Origin: an uncultured Oscillospiraceae bacterium
Lineage (GTDB): Bacteria; Bacillota; Clostridia; Oscillospirales; Oscillospiraceae
DNA: 50,454 nt
Assembly (NCBI GenBank): GCA_947631845.1
Contig: CANRMY010000011.1
Coordinates: 1-50,454, forward strand
Direction of reading: 5' to 3'
Shown: positions 41,698 through 49,663 of the stretch, piece after piece
Numbering within the stretch: position 1 is the stretch's first letter
Layout of the letters: each line of letters begins with the position of its first letter
Notes under the pieces: model-generated
What the model saw: only the letters and a program-made list of their open reading frames with translations
Databases searched by the model: none
Told to the model about the DNA's origin: nothing
Program-made: the position numbers and the translations under genes

Positions 41698-43534
41698 GGT
41701 CTGTCACCTCGTTGCTTTCCTCACTGTGGAAATGGTCGTATACCGCCTTGGCGGCGGGGCCGGGGATCACCCCGGCCAGGTCGACGAGATCCGCCTCGGC
41801 GATGGCCTTGACGGATTTGAACCGCTTCAAAAGCTCCGCCTTGCGCTTCTCCCCCACGCCGGGGATCCCGTCCAGGCGCGAGGCCCTGACCCGCTTGGAC
41901 CGCAGGGTCCGGTGGTACTCGATGGCGAAGCGGTGCGTCTCCTCCTGGATATTCCCGATGAAGGCGAACACCGCCGGATTTGCCTGGATCCCGATCTCCC
42001 GCCCCTCCGGGGTGATGAGGGCCCGGGTCCGGTGCCGGTCGTCCTTCACCATGCCGAAGACGGGCACGGAAACGCCCTTTTCCTCCATGGCCTCCCGGGC
42101 CGCCTCGGCGTGCCTGTCCCCGCCGTCGATGAGCAGCAGATCGGGAAGCCGGCCAAAGCTCTCGTCGCCGGCCGTATACCGGGCGAAGCGGCGGCCCACG
42201 GCCTCCCGCATGGAGCCGTAGTCATCCTGTCCCTCTATTGTTTTCATTTTGAATTTCTTATATTCGCTCTTTTTGGGCTTGCCGTCCACGAACACCACCA
42301 TGGAGGCCACCACGTCGTCGGCGCCGGTGTTGGAGATATCGAAGCTTTCCACCCGCTCCGGCGGGGCCTCCAGCCCCAGGGCGTCGGCCAGCCATTGGGC
42401 CGTTTTGGACACCCGCTCCGTGGCCGTGGTGTTGCGCTCCGTCTCCTCCCGGGCGTTCTCGGCGGCGGCGGTGAGGAATTCCCGGTACATCCCCCGCTGG
42501 GGGACGGTCACCTGGACCGCGTGGCCGGCCTTCTCCGTCAAAAACCGCTGCAGCTCCTCCCTGTCCTCCGTCTCCAGGGGCAGCAGCACCCTGGCGGGGA
42601 TCAGCTCCGCATCCTGATAGTACTGCCGCACCAGCAGGGAGACGGACTCCTCCGCGTCCCCCAGGGGATCGTCAAAGAGCTCGCAGTCCTTGGCCAGCAG
42701 TTGCCCCTGGACGTAGTGGAGGACGGCGAAGGCGGATTTGACCTGGCCCTCAAAATATCCCACGGCGTCGGTGTCCGAAGCGCCCTTGTTCAGGACCGTC
42801 TGCCGCGTCTCCAGAAGCTCCAGCGCCCTCACCGTGTCCCGGAGCCGGGCCGCCTCCTCAAATTGGAGCGCCTCGGCGGCCTCGTTCATTTGCTCCGTCA
42901 GCTGCGCCGTCAGCTCCCGGCCCCGGCCCTTCAGCACCATCACAGCCTGAGCCACCCGCGCCCGGTAGTCCTCCTCCGTCAGCACCCCCCGGCACCAGGC
43001 GTCACAGACGCCCATGTGGTGGTTGAGGCAGGGCCTGTCGCGTCCCAGATCCCGGGGGAAGCGCCGGGAACAGGTGGGCATTTTCAGCGCCTTCAAAAGC
43101 ATCTCCAGTGCCGCCTTGGTGTTGCCCCGGGAGCCGTAGGGGCCGAAATACTCCGCCCCGTCCTTCTCCCGGCGGGAGGCGATGGAGAAGCGGGGGTACC
43201 CAGCCTTGCTGTCCAGCCGGATGAAGGGATAGCCCTTGTCGTCCTTCAAGAGGATGTTGTATTTGGGCTTGTAGTGCTTGATGAGGGAGTTTTCCAGCAC
43301 CAGCGCCTCAAATTCCGACTTGGCGATGATCACCTCAAAGTCGTCGATGTTGGCCACCATCGCCTCGGTCTTGGCGTTGTGGGTGCCGTGGAAGTAGGAG
43401 CTCACCCGGTTGCGGAGCGCCTTGGCCTTGCCCACATAGATCACCGTCCCGTCGGCGGCGTGCATGATGTAGCTCCCCGGCTTCAAAGGCAAGGCCGCGG
43501 CCTTTTCACGAAGTTCGTCAAGCTTGGGGTTCAC
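41648..43534 (-). CDS. uvrC: excinuclease ABC subunit C
   Basis: Dual-incision endonuclease of nucleotide excision repair, 628 residues. The GIY-YIG nuclease domain is at the N-terminus (GSYIMHAADGTVIYVGKAKA). The Cys-containing segment LGRDRPCLNHHMGVCDAWC is near residue 160, and the UvrB-binding UVR domain near 205. The RNase H-like 3' nuclease (FDISNTGADDVVASMVVF) and a C-terminal helix-hairpin-helix (LDGIPGVGEKRKAELL) follow. I chose GTG at 43534, 8 nt after AGGAGG, over upstream ATGs that run into repeat island 2. The 3' end overlaps rsmD by 50 nt. Confidence 0.96.
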   Translation of the reverse strand: MNPKLDELREKAAALPLKPGSYIMHAADGTVIYVGKAKALRNRVSSYFHGTHNAKTEAMVANIDDFEVIIAKSEFEALVLENSLIKHYKPKYNILLKDDKGYPFIRLDSKAGYPRFSIASRREKDGAEYFGPYGSRGNTKAALEMLLKALKMPTCSRRFPRDLGRDRPCLNHHMGVCDAWCRGVLTEEDYRARVAQAVMVLKGRGRELTAQLTEQMNEAAEALQFEEAARLRDTVRALELLETRQTVLNKGASDTDAVGYFEGQVKSAFAVLHYVQGQLLAKDCELFDDPLGDAEESVSLLVRQYYQDAELIPARVLLPLETEDREELQRFLTEKAGHAVQVTVPQRGMYREFLTAAAENAREETERNTTATERVSKTAQWLADALGLEAPPERVESFDISNTGADDVVASMVVFVDGKPKKSEYKKFKMKTIEGQDDYGSMREAVGRRFARYTAGDESFGRLPDLLLIDGGDRHAEAAREAMEEKGVSVPVFGMVKDDRHRTRALITPEGREIGIQANPAVFAFIGNIQEETHRFAIEYHRTLRSKRVRASRLDGIPGVGEKRKAELLKRFKSVKAIAEADLVDLAGVIPGPAAKAVYDHFHSEESNEVTDHESDHGLGQGPEAENP

Positions 43535-43560
43535 GGCGTTGGCCTCCTTTTTGTATGTTT

Positions 43561-44425
43561 CCGCCATACATGGGCGGGGGTACGCTTTCTTCTCTTTTGT
43601 GTTGACAAAAGAGAAGAAAGCTTCAAAGAAGAGAAAAACAATCGGGCGGAAGTCGCGGCCCATTCCACTCAACATCGCGCCCCTTGTTACGAATGGCCTC
43701 TGCTTCTAACCCGCTTAGCCGCTCACCGCTCTATCCACGAGGCGTGATGTCCTATTTCGCCCGCGCTGGTGCGGCGATAATCGTGTGGTGTTCGAAAACA
43801 TCGTTTCTGTTTCCGTACGGGCCGGACACCCGGCCGGCCCGTCTTCCGAATTTCCGAAAATCCTTCAATCACCGCCGTAGGGGCCGATGACTACATCGGC
43901 CCACACGCCGCACTACCGAATTCCCTTCCGTACGGGCCGGACACCGGCCGGCCCGTGCATCAATTTTCCAAAAGCCTATCGTACAACCTTGTAGGGGCCG
44001 CCGCCCTCGGCGGCCCGTAAATTCAATGGCGGCGAAGCCGCAACCTTTTTAATCGACAGCGTGCGGGAAATTCGATTGTGCGTCGGGCCGGCCGGTGTCC
44101 GGCCCGTACGGGGTGCGATGTACGAAATGCGGCAGGTTCCCCGCGGGCGCTCCCCGGGGGGGAGTCCAGATGGGGGGTCGCAACCCCCCTCTGGTCGTTT
44201 TAAGGGGGAGTCCAGAGGGGAATGGGGCCCCCTCCAAACGTAAGTTTGGTGGGGAAAGGAGGAGCGAAGCCAGCGCCTGAGGGCGAATACTTGGAGCCCG
44301 AGGTTAAGCGGCTTCCGCGACGACGCGGAAAGCCCCCCTCTGGTTTCTTTTCCTCTTTTGTTGCTTTTCTCCTTTTGGAAATCCAAAAGGAGAAAAGCAA
44401 ATCTCCGTCCGCCTGTAAGGCGGAC
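43561..44425. repeat. gene-free repeat island 2 with inverted double-hairpin ends
   Basis: This fills the gap of about 1 kb between uvrC and the Crh-like gene. The left end has CCGCC...GGCGG (43561-43577), then a 17-bp stem with GTTG loop (43584-43600/43605-43621). The right end has the same module inverted: a 19-bp stem (44361-44379/44382-44400), then GTCCGCCT/AGGCGGAC (44407-44425). Compared with island 1, several stem pairs differ in both arms. GGGCCGG palindromes lie near 43820, 43883, 43930, 43995 and 44085. The structured element at 44229-44328 sits inside the loop of a CCAGAGGGG/CCCCTCTGG stem (44212-44220/44335-44343). The remainder up to 44510 shows only a short GC-rich stretch. Confidence 0.75.
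44229..44328 (+). ncRNA. candidate structured RNA element, copy B
   Basis: A gapless 100-nt partner of 9548-9647. P1: CCCCTCCAAAC/GTTTGGTGGGG (44229-44239/44244-44254), one T-T mismatch, loop GTAA. P2: GAAGCC (44266-44271) with GGCTTC (44310-44315). P3: GGGC (44281-44284) with GCCC (44296-44299) around GAATACTTG-GA. P5: CCGCG-ACGA-CGCGG (44315-44328), identical to copy A. Unpaired AAAGGAG, GCGAA, TGA and GA are conserved. The TGA/GA pair flanking P3 would allow tandem G-A pairs (inference). No promoter is visible. Confidence 0.6.
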
Positions 44426-44510
44426 ACCTTATAAAACCCCCGCCAGGGTATTGGCGGCCCCCGCCGCCCGGTGTCGGGCGGCTACCCCCCGCCGGGGTCA
44501 GGCGCCCCCC

Positions 44511-44550
44511 ACAACAAAGCGGCCTGTTTCATTTTGTGTGAAACAGGCCG
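44511..44550 (-). terminator. terminator of the Crh-like gene
   Basis: On the minus strand CGGCCTGTTTCA (44539-44550) pairs with TGAAACAGGCCG (44520-44531), followed by CTTTGTTGT. It lies 19 nt after the stop codon. Confidence 0.85.
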
Positions 44551-44569
44551 TTTTATGATGCGCTATAAA

Positions 44570-44833
44570 TTACTCGGCAAAGTCGTGGGAAATCAGCTCG
44601 CAGAGCGTCTCCACGGCGCGCTCCTCGTCCTCGCCGTCGGCGGCGACGGAGATGGTCATGCCCTTGATGATGCCCAGGGACAGAACGCCCAGCAGGCTCT
44701 TAGCGTTGACGCGGCGCTCCTCCTTCTCGATCCAGACCTGGCACTTGAATTCGTTGGCCTTCTGTGTGAAGAAGGTGGCCGGCCTCGCACGCAATCCGAC
44801 CTGGTTCTTGACCTCAACTGTTTTAGCAAACAT
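44570..44833 (-). CDS. HPr family protein lacking the phospho-accepting His15 (Crh-like)
   Basis: An 87-residue HPr-fold protein. In HPr, PEP-dependent enzyme I phosphorylates His15 in the GxHARPA motif; here the motif reads GLRARPA, with Arg at residue 15. Ser46, the HprK target, is kept in NAKSLLGVLSLGI. This combination resembles Bacillus Crh, which has Gln15 and works only in catabolite repression. So a regulatory rather than sugar-transport role is likely (inference). HprK is encoded at 10560-11501. It is a single gene with promoter, GAGGAGGGG ribosome-binding site and terminator. A true HPr with His15 should exist elsewhere if the cell has a PTS. Confidence 0.9.
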   Translation of the reverse strand: MFAKTVEVKNQVGLRARPATFFTQKANEFKCQVWIEKEERRVNAKSLLGVLSLGIIKGMTISVAADGEDEERAVETLCELISHDFAE

Positions 44834-44894
44834 AAATGCCCCTCCTCAAAAGTGCGCAGGCCGCCGCCCGCAGAACATTTATAAACTTACCATT

Positions 44895-44923
44895 ATTCTA
44901 CCAAAGAGCTTCACGCTCGTCAA
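44895..44923 (-). promoter_or_regulatory. promoter of the Crh-like gene
   Basis: On the minus strand TTGACG (44918-44923), a 17-nt spacer and TAGAAT (44895-44900), about 60 nt upstream of the start. The spacer contains a small GAGC-GTGAA-GCTC inverted repeat. Confidence 0.75.
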
Positions 44924-44994
44924 TAAATAATTCTGTTGAATATTCGGTGCAAAACGGAAAAAATGTGTGCTATTTTGACAAAACAGCTTGGGTG

Positions 44995-47361
44995 TCAGCG
45001 GATCTCCACGATGGTGACGCCGCTCTCCCCCTCGCCGAACCGGCCCAGGCGGTAGCTTTTCACCTGCCTGGAGCGCTTCAAACATTCGTGGACGGCCTTG
45101 CGCAGCACGCCCGTCCCCTTGCCGTGGATGATGGTCACCTGACTGAGGTGGCGCAGCTGCGCCCCGTCTATGAACCGCTCCACCAGCGCCACCGTCTCGT
45201 CCGCCGTCATCCCCCGCACGTCCAGCTCGTTTTTGGCGCTCTGGGTGGAGGCGGGGACGGACACGGAGGCGGTCTTGATCTTCACCTTCTCCTGCTCGGT
45301 GACCCGCACCTCGCTCTGCTTGGCGGTCACCTTCATGACGCCCGCCTGGAGCTGCAGGGAGCCGTCGGGGTTCACCTCCAGCACCGTGGCCTTGGACCCG
45401 ATGGCAAGGATCTCCACCGTGTCGCCCTTCACCGCGGGACGGGTGGGCTTGCGCTCGATGGGGGCCTCCCGCTCCGGCGTCACCTTTTCGGCGGCCTCGT
45501 TCAGGCCCTGGCGGAGCTTCGCCTTGGCCTCGTTGAGTCTCTGCCAGTCGGTGTCCGAGGCCGCCTCCCGGCGGATGCGCTCGATCTCCCGAAAGGCCTC
45601 GTCGGCGGCCCGGCGGGCGTCCTCGATGATCCGCTCCGCCTCGCCCCGGGCGTTTTTGGTGAATTTGAGCCGCTCCTCCTCCGCCTTTTTCCGCTCCTTT
45701 TCCGCCGCGTCCAGATCCTCCTTCGCCCTTCTCAGGACCTCGGAGGTCTCGGCCTTGCGCTCCTCGGCGGCCTTGCGGTTCTCCTCCAGCTTTGTCAGAG
45801 CCTCCTCAAAGTCCACGTCCCCCTTGTCCATCCGGCGTCTGGCGTCGTCGATGATGTGTCCGGGCAGGCCCAGCCGCTCGGAGATGGCGAAGGCGTTGGA
45901 CTTGCCTGGGATACCCATCAGCAGCTTGTAGGTGGGCTTCAGGGTCTTCACGTCAAATTCACAGGAGGCGTTCATGACGCCCCTCTCCGTCATGGCGTAG
46001 ATCTTCAGCTCCGCGTAGTGGGTGGTGGCGGCGATATGGGCGCCCACGCTCCTGGCGTACTCGATGATGGCCACGGCCAGGGCCGCGCCCTCCGCCGGGT
46101 CGGTGCCGGCGCCCAGCTCGTCAAAGAGGACAAGGCTCCCCTCCCCACACTCCGAAAGTATGCCCACGATGTTGGTCATATGCGAGGAAAATGTGGACAG
46201 GGACTGCTCGATGGACTGCTCGTCGCCGATATCCGCCAGCACCCTCTCAAAGAGCGGGATCCGGCTCTCGTCCCCCGCCGGGATGTGCAGGCCGCACTGG
46301 GCCATCAGGCACAGAAGGCCCAGGGTCTTGATGCTCACCGTCTTGCCGCCGGTGTTGGGGCCGGTGATCACCAGGGTGTCGAAGTCCCCGCCCAGCTCGA
46401 TGTCGATGGGCACCGCCTCCGCCTGCTTCAAAAGGGGGTGGCGGGCCTTTTTCAGCGTCAGCTCCCCCTTCTCCGAAAATTCCGGCGGGGCGCAGTTGAG
46501 CTTGTAGCTGAGCTTGGCCTTGGCGAACACAAGATCCAGCTGCGTCAGCAGGTTATAATCCAAAATGATGCTCTCGGAGAAGTCCGACGCCTCGGCACTG
46601 AGCTCCCGCAAAATGCGCTCGATCTCCCGCTCCTCCCGGGCCAGCAGCTCCCGGATCTCGTTGTTGGCCTTCACGGCGCTCATGGGCTCGATGAACAGCG
46701 TCTGTCCGGAGGAGGAGATGTCGTGGGTCAGCCCCGGCACGGCCCCCTTGTGCTCGGCCTTCACCGGCACCACATAGCGGCCGTTTTTCACGGTGATGAT
46801 GGGCTCCTGCAGGGCCTTCTGATAGGTGGGCGAGGAGATGATTTTCTGCAGGGCCTCCCGCACCTTACTCCCCGCCACCCGCATGGCGCGGCGGATATCC
46901 GTAAGCTCCGCGCTGGCAGAGTCCGCCAGCTCCCCCTCGCCGATGATGGAGTTTGTGATCTTCTCCTCCAGGTACTTGTTGGCGTGGAGGGAGGAGAAGA
47001 GGTACCCGATGCTCCCGGCGCCCTTCTCGTCCCCGGAGGCGTAGGCGGCGGCGTTCCGGGCGCACCGCAGGACCTGGGCGATATCCGTCAGCTCCCTGGT
47101 GTTCAGCATCCCGCCGGCGTCGGCCCTTTTCAGGCTGTCCCGGATGTCCTTCACCCCGTCAAAGGAGGGCGCGGCGTACAGGGTCATCATATCCCTGGCG
47201 TCCGTTGTCTCCCGCTGCCGCCGCTCCGCCTCCGCCCTGTCGGCCACGGGCGTCAGCGCCCGCGCCGCGGCCTTGGCCCCGTCGCTGACCGCCTCGGCGG
47301 CCAGCATCTCCAGCACCGCCGGCAGCTCCAGAATGGCCTGGGATTTCTCATAAAGCGTCAT
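44995..47361 (-). CDS. mutS2: endonuclease MutS2 / ribosome rescue factor
   Basis: MutS-like ATPase with a C-terminal Smr domain, 788 residues. It lacks the mismatch-recognition domain of MutS1. The Walker A GPNTGGKTVSIKT is near residue 335 and Walker B LVLFDELGAGTDPAEG near 410. A long charged coiled coil (about 515-640) connects to the Smr domain (LDVRGMTADETVALVERFID; HGKGTGVLR near 755). Homologues suppress recombination and, in Bacillus, split collided ribosomes. The ATG at 47361 follows GGAGGTGA; the nine upstream in-frame codons overlap that site. It has its own promoter. Confidence 0.96.
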   Translation of the reverse strand: MTLYEKSQAILELPAVLEMLAAEAVSDGAKAAARALTPVADRAEAERRQRETTDARDMMTLYAAPSFDGVKDIRDSLKRADAGGMLNTRELTDIAQVLRCARNAAAYASGDEKGAGSIGYLFSSLHANKYLEEKITNSIIGEGELADSASAELTDIRRAMRVAGSKVREALQKIISSPTYQKALQEPIITVKNGRYVVPVKAEHKGAVPGLTHDISSSGQTLFIEPMSAVKANNEIRELLAREEREIERILRELSAEASDFSESIILDYNLLTQLDLVFAKAKLSYKLNCAPPEFSEKGELTLKKARHPLLKQAEAVPIDIELGGDFDTLVITGPNTGGKTVSIKTLGLLCLMAQCGLHIPAGDESRIPLFERVLADIGDEQSIEQSLSTFSSHMTNIVGILSECGEGSLVLFDELGAGTDPAEGAALAVAIIEYARSVGAHIAATTHYAELKIYAMTERGVMNASCEFDVKTLKPTYKLLMGIPGKSNAFAISERLGLPGHIIDDARRRMDKGDVDFEEALTKLEENRKAAEERKAETSEVLRRAKEDLDAAEKERKKAEEERLKFTKNARGEAERIIEDARRAADEAFREIERIRREAASDTDWQRLNEAKAKLRQGLNEAAEKVTPEREAPIERKPTRPAVKGDTVEILAIGSKATVLEVNPDGSLQLQAGVMKVTAKQSEVRVTEQEKVKIKTASVSVPASTQSAKNELDVRGMTADETVALVERFIDGAQLRHLSQVTIIHGKGTGVLRKAVHECLKRSRQVKSYRLGRFGEGESGVTIVEIR

Positions 47362-47414
47362 ACCGTCACCTCCGACCGATCCGATCACCTTAGTTTTTGT
47401 CCTAAAACAGGTTT

Positions 47415-47443
47415 ATCATACCACACCTTCCGGCTTTTTTCAA
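47415..47443 (-). promoter_or_regulatory. mutS2 promoter
   Basis: On the minus strand TTGAAA (47438-47443), a 17-nt spacer and TATGAT (47415-47420), about 53 nt upstream of the mutS2 start. Confidence 0.7.
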
Positions 47444-47514
47444 GCATAGAAGCGCCTGGCGCGGATTACTTCGCAACAGGCGCTAAAAAATAATTAAATT
47501 TTTTCAAAAAGTAC

Positions 47515-47543
47515 TTGACAAATGCTTTTCCTTATGGTATAAT
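47515..47543 (+). promoter_or_regulatory. perfect sigma-A promoter with AT-rich upstream element, reading antisense
   Basis: TTGACA (47515-47520), 17 nt, TATAAT (47538-47543), preceded by an A/T-only-like stretch (about 47484-47509) resembling an UP element. No plus-strand gene follows. Transcription would cross the hairpin at 47576-47618 and run antisense into the ABC permease gene. Confidence 0.6.
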
Positions 47544-47575
47544 GCGTCATGTAACCGAAAATTTCCTTTTGAAAG

Positions 47576-47618
47576 GGCCGTTTTGGCGACCCTTGGCGTG
47601 AGCGCGGCCAAAACGGCC
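47576..47618. terminator. 12-bp hairpin after the ABC permease gene
   Basis: GGCCGTTTTGGC (47576-47587) pairs with GCCAAAACGGCC (47607-47618). It is the probable terminator of the permease transcript (minus strand, followed by CTTTC) and would also fold in a transcript from the plus-strand promoter at 47515. T-runs are weak on both sides. Confidence 0.5.
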
Positions 47619-47621
47619 TTC

Positions 47622-48434
47622 TCACTCCAGATTCAGCCGGCGCTTCAGGAAATAGGCGGTGATACCGTAGCAGACGGCGCCCTCCAGGATCATCAGGCCC
47701 GCGTTCGCGCCGCAGATGCCGCGCCAGTAGGTCATAAACGCGTAGACGTCCACAAAGGGCGCGTCCAGGTAGCCGTAGAAATTGGTCATCACCGTAAGCC
47801 TCGCGGCAAAGCTGAGGGCGATCTGCCCCAGGATCAGAAGGCCGATGTACGTCGCCACCGACGCGGCCATCTTGTGCCTGGCGAAGGAGTGGCCCACGCT
47901 GAGGGCCGCGTCAAAGCTCAGGCTCATGGTCACGGAGGCCAGCACCAGCATGGCCAGACACTCGATCACGATCTCCGCGATTTGTCCATTGCTCCTGGTA
48001 ACGATGAACAAGGTCCTGAACAGATCTCCGATGACCTTGAGGGTATCCGCGTCAAAGGTCAGCAGGACCACGGCGGCCACGATGGTCACGGCGGCCAGGG
48101 CGTACCACAGGGCGGAGACCAGCACCTTGCTCCAGATCTGGGCGTGGACGCTCACCGGCAGGGTGTGCATGATGTACCCCTCGTCCCGGAGCAGGTTGTC
48201 CCGGAACCGGCGCACCATCATATACACCGTCACAAGGCCGATGGCGAAGATCCCCACGAAAAACAGCACCATCACCAACATGATGATGATATTCACCGCC
48301 GCCGGCAGATCGTGGCCGTTGCCCAGCCGGACGCACACGTTCCCCATGACCGCCACCAGGAGCATCTCCCCGATGATGGGCAGCATGGCGTGGGCCGTGG
48401 CCCACAGCTCGTGCTTCATGAGCTTTCCTAACAT
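47622..48434 (-). CDS. ABC-2-like transporter permease
   Basis: A 270-residue membrane protein with about six helices, organised like ABC-2 permeases of the GntR/YtrA-linked type. The N-terminus MLGKLMKHELWATAHAMLPI is typical of this group. The segment RRFRDNLLRDEGYIMHTLPV is a cytoplasmic loop often seen in these permeases. It overlaps the ATPase gene by 7 nt and is the last gene of the GntR-ATPase-permease operon. The substrate is unknown; related systems respond to cell-wall-active compounds. Confidence 0.85.
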   Translation of the reverse strand: MLGKLMKHELWATAHAMLPIIGEMLLVAVMGNVCVRLGNGHDLPAAVNIIIMLVMVLFFVGIFAIGLVTVYMMVRRFRDNLLRDEGYIMHTLPVSVHAQIWSKVLVSALWYALAAVTIVAAVVLLTFDADTLKVIGDLFRTLFIVTRSNGQIAEIVIECLAMLVLASVTMSLSFDAALSVGHSFARHKMAASVATYIGLLILGQIALSFAARLTVMTNFYGYLDAPFVDVYAFMTYWRGICGANAGLMILEGAVCYGITAYFLKRRLNLE

Positions 48435-49123
48435 CTGAACACCTCCCTGAAGATCTGATCCACGCTCTTGCCCTGCTGTTCCCGCAGCTGGTCGGCGGGG
48501 GCCGCCAGGACGACCTTGCCCTGGCTTATAAAGATCACATCGTCCAGCACCCGCTCCACGTCGGCGATCAGGTGGGTGGAGATGATCACGGTGGCGGTGG
48601 GGTTGTAGTTGGAGAGGATGGTACTCAAAATAAAGTCCCGGGCCGCCGGATCCACCCCGCCGATGGGCTCATCCAGCAGGTAGAGCTGTGCCCTCCGCGC
48701 CATCACCATAATGAGCTGTACCTTCTCCCGGTTGCCCTTGGACAGGTGCCTGAGCCGCGCCTTACTGTCGATATTCAGCCGCGCCAGCATGGCCTTCGCC
48801 GTGGTCCGGTCAAAATCCGCGTAGAAGTCCCCGTAAAAGCCCATGAGCTGGGCGGCGCTCATCCACTCCGGCAGGCAGGAGCGCTCCGGGAGATAGGAGA
48901 CCACCTTCTTCGTCTCTATCCCCGGCACCTGCCCGTTGATCAGGATCTGTCCGGCGGTGGGTGTCAGCAGACCGTTGGCCAGCTTGATAAGCGTGGTCTT
49001 TCCGCTGCCGTTGGGCCCCAGAAGCCCCACGATCCGCCCCGGCGCCACGGCGAAGTCCACCCCGTCCAGAGCCCGGACGGGGCCGTAGGACTTGGAAAGC
49101 CCTTTACACTCCAAAATTGCCAT
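48428..49123 (-). CDS. ABC transporter ATP-binding protein (YtrB-like)
   Basis: A 231-residue ATPase. Walker A is GPNGSGKTT near residue 37. The signature is the atypical LSKGNREKVQL near 128 rather than LSGGQ. Walker B is LYLLDEPIGGVDPAARD, and the switch His is in ISTHLIADVE. I chose ATG 49123, 7 nt after AGGAGG; the ATG at 49129 almost touches that site. It overlaps the GntR stop by 20 nt and the permease start by 7 nt, so the three genes are tightly coupled. Confidence 0.92.
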   Translation of the reverse strand: MAILECKGLSKSYGPVRALDGVDFAVAPGRIVGLLGPNGSGKTTLIKLANGLLTPTAGQILINGQVPGIETKKVVSYLPERSCLPEWMSAAQLMGFYGDFYADFDRTTAKAMLARLNIDSKARLRHLSKGNREKVQLIMVMARRAQLYLLDEPIGGVDPAARDFILSTILSNYNPTATVIISTHLIADVERVLDDVIFISQGKVVLAAPADQLREQQGKSVDQIFREVFRC

Positions 49124-49490
49124 GCTCATACCTCCTCGTATCTGCTTCCAGCAGTTTGATCATATCGCTTTTTTCCATGCCCAGCCTTTCCATCGCCGTG
49201 AGAAAGGCGTCCACATATCCCCCGGCCAGCTCCCGCCGGGCCGCCCGGATGACGGCCTCGTCGCCGGTGACATACCGGCCCGCCGTGCGCAGGGTGTATA
49301 AAAGCCCCTGCCGCTCCAGCTCCGAAAGCGCCCTCTGCATGGTGTTGGGGTTGACCCCGGCCTCCAGGGCCAGCTCCCGCACGCCCTGGAGCCGCGCCCC
49401 CGGCGGCAGCTCCCCGGAGACGATGGCCAGCTTCACCGCGTCCACGATCTGGGCGTAAATGGGCGCTCCCCCCTCAAACCTCCATTCCAT
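49104..49490 (-). CDS. GntR family transcriptional regulator (YtrA subfamily)
   Basis: A 128-residue repressor-type protein. The winged helix-turn-helix occupies residues 1-75: PIYAQIVDAVKLAIVSGELP, then the recognition segment VRELALEAGVNPNTMQRALS and GLLYTLRTAGRYVTGD. The short all-helical tail of about 50 residues marks the YtrA subfamily, which controls adjacent ABC transporters. The ATG at 49490 follows GAGGTG. An inverted repeat over the promoter (49530-49555) is the likely autoregulatory operator. Confidence 0.93.
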   Translation of the reverse strand: MEWRFEGGAPIYAQIVDAVKLAIVSGELPPGARLQGVRELALEAGVNPNTMQRALSELERQGLLYTLRTAGRYVTGDEAVIRAARRELAGGYVDAFLTAMERLGMEKSDMIKLLEADTRRYEHGNFGV

Positions 49491-49529
49491 GGCACACCTC
49501 CCCGCTTTTCCTGCCGGCCGCACCTGTAC

Positions 49530-49555
49530 TATTGTATTAGGTACTTAATACAATA
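49530..49555. promoter_or_regulatory. operator for the GntR/YtrA regulator
   Basis: TATTGTATTA (49530-49539) and TAATACAATA (49546-49555) form a perfect 10-bp inverted repeat around a 6-nt centre. It covers the -10 box of the operon promoter, so binding would repress. Confidence 0.75.
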
Positions 49556-49578
49556 ACACACTTCTCCCCCGCTGTCAA
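49550..49578 (-). promoter_or_regulatory. promoter of the GntR-ABC operon
   Basis: On the minus strand TTGACA (49573-49578), a 17-nt spacer and TATTGT (49550-49555), the latter inside the operator arm. About 60 nt lie between the -10 box and the gntR start. Confidence 0.75.
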
Positions 49579-49590
49579 GAGGGAAACCCC

Positions 49591-49620
49591 AAAAAATTCC
49601 CGCCGGCGTTTTCCGGCGGG
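49591..49620 (-). terminator. terminator of the 49664-50371 gene
   Basis: On the minus strand CCCGCCGG pairs with CCGGCGGG, followed by AATTTTTT. It lies about 44 nt after the stop. Confidence 0.85.
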
Positions 49621-49663
49621 AGGGGGGCGATATTCATCTAAAAAATCTTTAATAACGGATACG

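Noticed and set aside
43535-43675. Longer uvrC starts at ATG codons up to 43675
   Set aside because: They translate the island 2 stem. The GTG at 43534 has a good AGGAGG site and gives the family's N-terminus.
41684-43747. 687-codon plus-strand frame opposite uvrC
   Set aside because: Shadow of uvrC; no conserved motifs and no start signal.
44049-44427. Short ORFs across island 2 and the structured element
   Set aside because: They arise in several frames on both strands from hairpin DNA. The differences between copies keep base pairing, not codons.
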